Shown: positions 1 through 9,300 of the stretch, in pieces
Position numbering within the stretch: position 1 is the first letter of the stretch
Layout of the letters: each line of letters starts with the position of its first letter
Origin: Candidatus Segatella violae
GTDB taxonomy: Bacteria; Bacteroidota; Bacteroidia; Bacteroidales; Bacteroidaceae
Assembly: GCA_002440225.1 (NCBI GenBank)
Contig: DJSH01000055.1
Span: forward strand, 1 to 10,394
Length of the DNA stretch: 10,394 bases
Direction of reading: 5' to 3'
Translations under genes and position numbers: made by a program
Notes under the pieces: generated by a model
Seen by the model: only the letters and a program-made list of their open reading frames with translations
Told to the model about the DNA's origin: nothing
Database searches by the model: none

Positions 1-345
1 AACTTGAAGCTGGGCGACTACTCTCTGCGTGACGAGATAGACCAAGCCATACAGTTGCTCTACGAGGCTAGAAGAAACAAGATGAGCGTGGATGACTTGC
101 TGAGACAAAGCAGTGCCTTCGGCGAGAATGCTAGAGATAGATTCCAAATGATTGCACAGGCTATGGCTCAGGCTCTGGAGGATAAGCCTACGACTTTCAG
201 AGAGTTGATGAATGAGTACAACAACATCGCCAAGAACTACAACACCAACGAGGGCACCTTGGATTTCTATGATAAGTTAACGCCTGAGCAGGTTGTGGAT
301 GAGTTCCTCAACGCTAGCAAGGCTATCAAGAACAATAACATCAAG
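1..345 (+). other. Domain: C-terminal part of a DdrB/ParB-like module (tentative)
   Basis: Codons 1-115 begin LGDYSLRDEIDQAIQLLYEA and continue with an SVDDLLRQ segment, FGENARDRFQ and PTTFRELMNEY. This order (an 'L-x-D-x-I-x-x-A-I-x-L-L' helix, a 'M-S-V-D-D-L-L' helix, then a 'P-x-x-F-R-E-L' helix) is, from memory, what follows the ParB-like nuclease core in DdrB-like domains near the N-terminus of polyvalent proteins. The catalytic core itself would be upstream of the window, so the assignment rests on a tail region only. It could also be a generic helical spacer. Confidence 0.4.
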
Positions 346-3300
346 CTATATGGAAAAGAATCAGAAACTGAAAGAAGCAATGATGCTGCAAGCAATGAAG
401 AACCTGCAAAAGAAGCAGGAGGAGCAGTTGGCACAGAAGGAAATGGAAATGCTGAAACAGAACCAGAAATAAAGGTTAAGAAAGCATTGAAGCGCATCGC
501 TACCGAGATTACCAAGCAGACAGGTATCGAGGTGGTGACGGATGAGCAAAAAGCCAAGAAAGCACTTGATGAAACAGAAAACATCAAGGTACAGCGTGCA
601 TCCGCAGGTAGCACAGTTAGTGGTATGGAAAAAATGCCAAAGGGTTTGCAAATGAATCCTAGCGTATTGACCGACCAGATACTTAACTATCATGGTGATC
701 ATATCGCAAAGCTACTTGGTGAAGTACCAGAGGATAGTACTGTTAAGTATTTCTCTGCACACAATGGAGTTTGGTATTTCTACCGAGTGGACCATGACCG
801 CAATATCATCCTTGACGGTGCCATTTCTGCCAACAAAGACAATTATCGTGAATACGAACAAAAGATAAAAGAGTATTATGGAATTGACGGCGGCGCAGAA
901 GCTATTTATAATTATGTGCAAGAAGCAGGGTTTGACACAGGAGCAAACCGCAATTTGCATGACTATTTTCTCGAAGGAGGAAATACGAGACATTCTGCAA
1001 TGGGTGAGCGACCTAATGAACCGCAAGGGGAAGCCAGAGTTGAAGACAACAGAACTTCTGGACGAACTTTACGACAGGGCTCTAGCGAAGAACAAAGCGG
1101 AGCGATTAAGGAGTTCCGTTCTGCCAACGGTGAGGTCTATGGATTCACGGTAGATGGCAAGATTTATCTTGACACCAAGAAGATGAAGCCTGAGACCCCT
1201 CTGCATGAGTACACCCATTTGTGGACTGAGGCTTTGAGGAACGGCAACCCTACAGAGTGGGAGAACGTGAAGAGTCTCTTCGATGAGGTTGAAGGACTGA
1301 AAGAGGAGGTTCAGAAGCTGTACCCTGAGCTAAAGGGCGATAACCTTTACGAGGAGATGATTACCACATTCTCTGGTCGTGAGGGTGCCAAGAAGCTTGA
1401 AAAGGTTGTGCGTGGTCTCGCTAAAGAGGATGGAAAGACCGTAGAGGAGAGAGCCAAGGCTACAGGCTTTATCACCAAGGTGAAGGAAGCTTTGCAGAAG
1501 TACTGGAAGGGTGTGGCTGACATGCTTCATATCCACTTCACTTCTGCCGAGGAGGTTGCCGACAAGGTTCTTGCTGATTGGGCTAGCGGCTTCAACCCAA
1601 ATAAAGCTTTCGATGTAAATGACAGAGATGGCGATTATACGAAGAATAACGTTGAATACATTGTTAAAAATACAAAACTCCCATTTGGCAAAAAATACGG
1701 AGAAGAACTATCTCAAGAAGAAGTCAAGTCGTTATTCTATGGGGATAATGATTACTCAAAGAAATACGGCAAACTATTCGATAGAGTTTACGATGTTGCT
1801 CGAAAACTAGGTATAAAAATTAGCTTCAAAATACCACCAGAAACTTATAGTGCTTATGGTCTAGCTGATTTGGATAACGTATATCTAAATCCTATACTTC
1901 TTGCAAGAGGAGAGCATAAGGTTTTCCCAAACAAGAAGTATAGCCTTTACGTTAAAGAAGATACGCTTCCACATGCAATGTTGCATGAGTTAATACATTC
2001 TGTTACAGCCTACGCTTTGGAAAGATATGAAAGAGACAAGGATAGTATGCCTAAAGAACTAAGGGCAGCTGCGGAGTCTTTGATAGATTTGTATGAAGCT
2101 ACGAGAAAGGCAACTCTGGATTACGTTAATGAATATGGAAGAGAGAATGAACAAGAATTTATCGCTGAATTATCTAATCCTAATTTTTGTAAGCTTCTAA
2201 AGAAGACAAATGTTTGGACTAGAGTGAAAGATGCGATAAAGCAATTCTTCTTCCCTCTGATTTCTTCCGAAAAGAATGTGTTGGATAAGTCGTGGAAGGA
2301 GACAAACTCTTATAAAGAGCTTTCTTCTTTACTTGATGACTTTTTAGAGCATAGTGACAAAGGTCTATTTGAAGAAGAGATTGGTGTGCAGAACGGTGAA
2401 ATCAAGGGCAAGGAAGAAGCTAAGGAAGAACCTGTTCCTATCATGCCGAAGCCTGTAGATCCTAGCAACCCTATAGAAAAGGCGGCTGAGGACTACAAGA
2501 AGGAGCATCCTATGACCGAGGAGGAAATCATGAACACTACGGCGTTCGATGATTTACCAGATGACCATAAGCAGTATTGCATTGATGCGGCTTTGGACTA
2601 TCTAAATGGCGAGGACACTTCGGCTATTTCCGAGGCTTACTATAGAAACGCCTACGAGAAGCGTGCAAACCGTCCTGCCGAGACAGCGAAGGTTGCCAAG
2701 GCAGACAGCGAGCCTGTCAAGCCTAGACAGTCTGAGCCTTCTGCCGACCCAATGGAGGGAATCAAGAATGCAGCCGAGGGATTCGAGCAGGAGAAGGCTG
2801 AGAGTGAAAGAAAGCAGAAGGAGGCTACCCAGAAGGTTCTGAACGTTATCAAGGCTTCTAACGAGAAGGCGAAGACTAGAAAGCAGTTGGAGGCAGAGAA
2901 GAATGCAGCGGACAATGAGTTTGAGGCATTCATGAAGGAACTACGCAAGAAACAGAGCGGTCAGCTTAACTCTGGCTTCATCGACCAGAACTTGATTGAG
3001 GCGGCACCAAAGATGTTCTCTCTCGCCGCCAAATGCGCCTATACTCGTATCAAACTCGGAATGTATGATGCCAAGGAGGTAGTGAAGGATTTGCGTAACC
3101 GCTTCAAAGAGGCATTCGAGGGCTTCGACAAGAGAGACGTGGAAACCTTCTACTCTGAAATCATGAACCAGAAATGGCGTGATGGCGATAAGAGAATGAG
3201 CCTCAACGATTGGGCAGAGCATTACAGAAAGCTCTCTCCCGAATATAAGGAGAAGTTGGAAGGCGACTCGAAGGATGCCGAGGAAAGAAAGGCTGCTGAG

Positions 3301-6300
3301 AAAAAGTTTTTGGATAAGATAGGCATCAAACTAGCATTCCAAAGCAAAATCAATGGTATCGTAGAACTCAGAAAGATGGCTGAGGAATGTGGTTTGAAGG
3401 ACATCAAGGACACAGACCTTCAGGAGTTGGCTGAGACTGCCATCGTTAAGCGAGCTAGAGGAATCGCTACTTCTGCATCTACCAATGAAGCAAAGAAGTT
3501 TGAACTTATCAAGAAACTTTACGAGAATCAGCCTAGCCTCAACCAACGTGACTCAGAGCGGGTGATGAAGCAGCAGTATTCCACCCCTGCCCCATACGCA
3601 TTCTTGGCTGACATGTATGTGAAGGGCAACGGCAAGGAGGTGAAGAGCGCACTGGAGCCTAGCGCAGGAAACGGTATGCTTACCATCGGCTTGCCTATGG
3701 ACGTGGTGCATGTGAACGACATTGACGCTCAACGTTTGGCGAACCTGAGAAGACAGGGCTTCAAGAACGTGACGAGCCAAGACGGCACGCAGCCTTTCGC
3801 CGACAAAGATGTTGACGTGGTGGTAACTAACCCACCATTCGGTAGTGCAACGCCAAAGGAGTATGACGGCTACAAGATTTCCTCTCTGGAGGGTCAGATG
3901 GCTATCAATGCCTTGGAGAGCATGAAGAACGATGGTCGTGCTGCCATCATCATCGGCGGCAAGACGGAATACGCCAAGAACGGAAGTCTGAACCCGAAGG
4001 ATAAGGCTTTCCTTGGTTATCTCTACAGCCACTATAATGTGGAGGACGTGATAAATGTGGATGGCAGTCTCTATGCAAAGCAGGGAACTACCTACCCTAC
4101 ACGTATTATATTAATAAACGGAAGACGCTTGGACGAGAATGCTTTTCCTCCAGTGAAGAGCAAGGCAAGAGCAGAAGCCGTGAAAGATTATGACGAACTT
4201 TATAAACGAATTAGCGATGATATACTACGAGGTGAACGGATGGATTCTTCCATCAAAGAAGGAGAAGGAAGTGCTCGACCAGAACTTGATAGACCAAGCT
4301 CTGCTGATACTCATGAAGAGGGAGTACGAGCAGGAGGCGAACGAGGAGGCGAACCAAGCGATAAGCGAGGGGCTGAGCTATCTGGAGAGCCTTCCGTATC
4401 AGGAGCCAACGATGTATTGGAAAATCGACCAACAACCGACCGAGAGCCAGATGGAAGACTTCCTGATGGAGATAACTCAACAGACCGAACAGGGGCTGAG
4501 TCTTCTCAGAGCGAAGGGACAGAAGCTAGAGCCAATGACGGACGAGTATCTGAGCAAGGAGGAGCTGGACGAGTTGACACTGAGCCAAGTACTGATGGAA
4601 CATCTGCCAGCGATCGGAGCGGAGGGCGACCACGGGGACAACTACAGCGGGTGGACGAATCCGTACGTGGACTAAGCACCGAGAAAGTAACCTACGCCCC
4701 AAGAAGTGAGAACCCCTTCACTCTGAAAGCGGTGATGCCAGCCGACCAACAGGAGGCAGTAAACAAGAATCTTGAAAAGCTTGGTGATGCCGACCAGTTC
4801 TTGGTGGACGAGTTGGGCTATAACGACAAGGATGATTTGTATTCCCATCTTGCAGCAGAGCAAGTTGACTCTGTAGCTCTCGCCTTACAACAAGCTAAGA
4901 AGGGCAATGCCTTCATAATCGGCGATATGACAGGTATCGGCAAGGGAAGACAGGCTGCATCCCTTATCAGATATGCGAAGAAACAAGGTCAGGTGCCTGT
5001 ATATTTCACCAAGACAGCAGGATTGTTGAGCGATGTGTATCGTGACTTGGTGGACATTGGTAGCCCAGAATTGAGACCTTTTGTATTTGGTAGTGCCAAG
5101 GAAGCGGCTATTACCGACTCTGAGGGTAATGTGAAATTCGCATTGCCATCGAAGAGCGAGGTGAAGCGTGTGCTCGACTACATAGAAAAGAACGGCAAAC
5201 TACCAAAGGAATACGACTATGTGCTTACTACCTACAGTCAAGTAAGCAACGGCGTATATGAATTTGACGAGAACGGTGCCCGAAAAGAGCGAAAACTAGC
5301 CAAAGGAAAATCCTTTGGCTCAGCTGCATTGAGCGGACAAAGAAGACGTGATGCCATCGAGAAATTGATGGATAACGGTTATCTCATCCTTGACGAGAGC
5401 CATACAGCAGGTGGTGATAGTGGTCAAGGAAACTATTTCCAACACATTATTCAGAAAGCTAAGAATGTAACCTTCTTCTCGGCTACGTTCGCCAAGCGAC
5501 CAGACAATATGCCTATCTATGCGCTTCGCACAGCCATGAACCAAGGAGGATTGAAATCTTCAGACCTCATTGATGCAGTGAAGCGTGGTGGTGCAACTTT
5601 GCAGGAAATCATGAGCCAGACACTGACACAATGCGGTCAGATGATTCGCCGTGAGCGAGACATGACGGGCGTGACCATCGACTGGCGAGCCATTGACGAA
5701 CCTGAGAAGGTGAAGGAGCAAAGAGAGCAATATGATAGTATCATCGGCTTGTTTAATGATATTATCAATTTCCAAAAGACTTACGTGAGCGGTTATGTTG
5801 AAGAGCAGAACGAGGCTATGGCTGCTATGCAATCAACCATGGGCATCAAGCGAGGAACGGAGGCTTTGGGAATCAAGAACGTGCCATTTGCTAGCAAGGC
5901 ATTCAACACCGTGCAGCAAGTGCTCTTGTCACTGAAAGCCAAGTCAGCCGCAGAGCGTGCCATCGACTACTTGAAGCAGGGCATGAAGCCTGTGATTGCG
6001 CTGAACAATACCAACGAGTCGCAGACTGGCAATATTGCACTCGGCGAGGAAATGGATGCTCCAGACTTGGGCACTTCCTTGAGAAAGGGCTTGGAGGGCA
6101 CACTTCGCTACACCTCGAAGAATGCCAAGGATGAAAGCAGCAGTGGCTACATCAGACTGGAAGACTTGGGTGATGATGCAGTTGAAGCTTATCATAACTT
6201 GGAGAAGAAAATCAAGGAAACAAGTACCGGTCTATCTCTCTCCCCTATTGATGTTATCAAGAACGAGTTGGAGAAAGCTGGATATAAGGTAGGCGAGTTG

Positions 6301-9300
6301 ACAGGAAGAAGCACCGAGTTTGTATATAACGAGAACGGCACCGTTACCAAGGTGAAGCGTACGGACACGGATAAGAAGAAACTCGCAAGAGAGTTTAATG
6401 ACGGTCAGATAGATGCGTTGATTCTGAATAAGAGTGCTGCCACTGGTATCTCACTCCATGCCTCTAGCAAGTACAAAGACCAGAGAAAACGAGTGATGAT
6501 CGTGGCGCAGCAGCAGCTTGATGTGAACGATGAGGTACAGATGCGTGGTCGTATTGACCGAACAGGACAGGTGGCTAGAGGTGCATACGAGTATGTTGTT
6601 TCTCTGATTCCTGCAGAACAGCGTCTGTTGATGATGTTTAAGGCTAAGTTGAAATCGCTCGATGCCAACACTACATCTTCGCAGAAAAGTAAGTTCAATG
6701 AAATGGAGGTTGCCGACATTACCAATAAGTACGGCGACAAGGTGGTACGTGAGTATATGGCAGAACATCTTGACCTCTATTCTCGTATGGCAGACCCATT
6801 CGGATGGGAGAAATCGTTTGGTGATGATTTGTCCTCTACCCCAACCCAGAGCCTTGTTGTTACCAAGAGCGGCGTGGGCGATGGTGAAGCTGGTGCCGAT
6901 GCAAGCAAATTGCTTGGTCGTATGGCTCTCTTGAAGGTTGCGGAGCAGGAGAAGATGCTGAACGAAATCGGTGAGTTATATGCCAACGAGATTCAACGTC
7001 TGAACGAAATGGGTGAGAATGACTTGGAGATTACCGAATTGCCACTGAAAGCCAAGACTATCAGTAAGGAGGTTTGGAAGGAAGGTGCCGAGCCTGGAGG
7101 TGACAATGCCTTTGCCGACAACACCTATATAGAAAAGGTGAACATGGCTATCTTGAAGAAGCCTATGAAAGCCGAGGAGGTGAAGAAAGCGCAGGATGGA
7201 CTGACTGGCGGCAAATCGTGGGACGAGTACCGTGACAGCAAGAAGGCTGAGGTGAAGAATTTCTTTGACCTAAAGATTGCTGACGAGACCCAGAGATACG
7301 AGGAACGTGCCGTTAAGATTGCGACCAAGGCTAAGGAAAAATACCAGAAGGATGCTAAGAAGGGACAGAAGGATTCTGGCATGAGCGATGAGCAGATAGA
7401 AAAGAATGCTGGTTTCCAGTATGAGAACATCTATAAACAGGAGAAAGACAAGCTGAACGATGTGGTGAAGAACTTGAAGGCTAAGGCTGAAATGTTCAAC
7501 CGTGTGCTTGATACTTTCAATACTGAAGATGCTTATGTTCTGCCTGTAGATATGAACAAGCCTGACGAGTTAAGCGGATTCGGCAATAGTTATGGTAGGT
7601 TAATCGACATCAAGATTACCGATAACTTCTCGCCTAATGCTTCTACCGTATCGTTCGCTACCCTTGATGGCAGACGAAAGATTACCTTCCCTATTGCTGG
7701 CAAGGTTGGCTCGGGCGAAAACAGAGCGGACGTTATTGGTGCCATCGTTCGAATGACTAGACAGGCATCTGGTACAGGTGACAAGCATCTGAGAGTACTC
7801 AGTATGGACGTAGCCAACTGGGATAAGCTGGTAAGCAACGAGAGCAGAAAGGATGGATACATCGTAACTGGTAACTTGATGCAAGCGTTGATTGACAGTA
7901 AGAACCAAGGCGTGGGCGGTCAGCTTGTGAAATACACCACGGACACAGGCGAGGTGAAGACTGGTATCTTGATGCCAGACAGATTCAAGCCTACCGATGT
8001 GGCGAATGAATATCCTATCTCTAGTGTGGCTGATAAGTTTGAGTTGCCTTCACATAAAGGTGGAATCGAACAGGCGGTTTCATCTGACGGCGAGGTGAAG
8101 GTTATTCTTGGCTTCGACCATGGAGATACCTATTATCAGATTCAGGTTCCAAAGAGCAAGGCTAAGGGTGGCAAATACTTCCTTGACAAGGATTTGCTTA
8201 GTATGGTAAGAGGTCACAACTTCGAGAGTAGAGGGAACAGAATGATGGCTAACATTGACGAGAATCAGCTTCGCCCTGTTCTTGCCAGACTTTCGAACCT
8301 TGGCGTGAAGGTAAGAGAGGAAAGAAAATCATCAGATGATGGCACCCACTTCCGTGAGGATCGAGGCGTTCAGTATTCTAAAACAGATACAAAAGATGTT
8401 AAGAATAGTAGAATCATTCCCGAAGATGTGGATAAAACCGTATCTTCGCAGATTGAAAAGAGGTTCGACACAGAAGTAGAACGTTTGTATGGTAAAAATC
8501 TATCTCTTGAAGAAAAACAAGAAATAGACAAGATTGCCAACAGCTACAACCTTCGCTCTTTAAACGATGAATATAGAATCAACGATGACGATTCCAAAGA
8601 AAACGTTATGGGGCTTTCTTCTGCTTTCGACTTCTGGGATAAGAGAATCAAAGAATTTGAAAAGAAATATGGGATCACAAGAAACACAGATATATCAAGA
8701 CTCTTGGAAGAGACCAGGGAAGCCGTCACAAATAACCTCTCGGGACGGAATAGTGGACGCACCTGGGAACAGACTTTCGGAAGAGGAGAAGGTGCGCATT
8801 CTGGAGACAGAACTGGCAGAGCAGGAATCGAAGCTAGAACTCCTAGAATTGACGAGATCTATAGATATAGAAGAGACACGCTCTTTAAAGAAAGCGTGCT
8901 CAGAGCGTATAGCTACCATCAAGAAAGAGCTAGAGTCTTATCAGAACAGTATGGATACAAACCAGATGAGTGGATTAAACCAGATGCCATTGAAAAGATC
9001 TTCACTGATTACAATTCTGATAAGAGCCTTCAAGAGATTTTTGACCGCATCAAAGACCAAGTAAACAAACTTGATGTTTACTTTGGCGAAGTGTATGGTG
9101 ATATGGAAGGTGGCGATGGTTTCTACCGTCACTCAATGAATGATATTCGTATCAATTTTGATGGATTGGTTGCAGCAGGAAGAACCAAACAAGACCTTGC
9201 ATCAACTATTCTTCACGAAATGCTTCATCCTGTAACTTCCGACATTATCGCTATGTACCAGAAAGGACATACCGATAAGTTGACGAAATCACAGATAGAG

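Noticed and set aside
267..702. Two overlapping minus-strand open stretches rich in Phe, Cys, Leu and Ser
   Set aside because: They are antisense shadows of Glu/Lys-rich plus-strand sequence, with no supporting start context.
1619..1810. Frame-2 open stretch of 63 codons on the plus strand
   Set aside because: It lies over the AT-rich start of the zincin 2 module, whose main frame looks structured. The alternative translation is Ile/Thr/Asn/Lys-rich without pattern, as AT-rich DNA gives by chance.
2606..2842. Frame-2 open stretch of 78 codons on the plus strand
   Set aside because: The translation is Arg/Ser/Leu/Pro-rich and shows the composition expected when an Ala/Glu/Lys-rich helix is read one base out. 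It is used as a control for the nested-gene hypothesis.
2652..2948. Minus-strand open stretch of 98 codons rich in Ser, Phe, Ala and Leu
   Set aside because: It is antisense to a Glu/Lys/Ala coiled coil, which automatically gives Phe/Leu/Ser-rich pseudo-hydrophobic sequence; not a membrane protein gene.
3553..4032. Minus-strand open stretch of 159 codons
   Set aside because: It is antisense to the methyltransferase core with all its motifs intact. Its His/Val/Leu-rich translation is the usual antisense shadow.
4332..4354. Near-tandem 12-base repeat (aggaggcgaacg)
   Set aside because: Less than two full copies. Probably local codon repetition (Glu-Ala-Asn in frame 2) rather than a functional iteron.
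4150..4700. Possibility that the linker frame results from a sequencing indel pair or a programmed frameshift
   Set aside because: Both flanking domains are in the same frame and the linker has no stop in that frame. No slippery heptamer with a following structure was seen near 4184, and the alternative ORF has its own ATG and stop.
6662..6934. Frame-2 open stretch of 90 codons on the plus strand
   Set aside because: It overlaps a strongly conserved part of the helicase C-terminal region, and its translation has no ordered pattern; shadow of the real frame.
8877..8898. Imperfect inverted repeat (cacgct ... agcgtg)
   Set aside because: Only six contiguous base pairs with a ten-base loop and no T-tract; too weak to call a terminator or operator.
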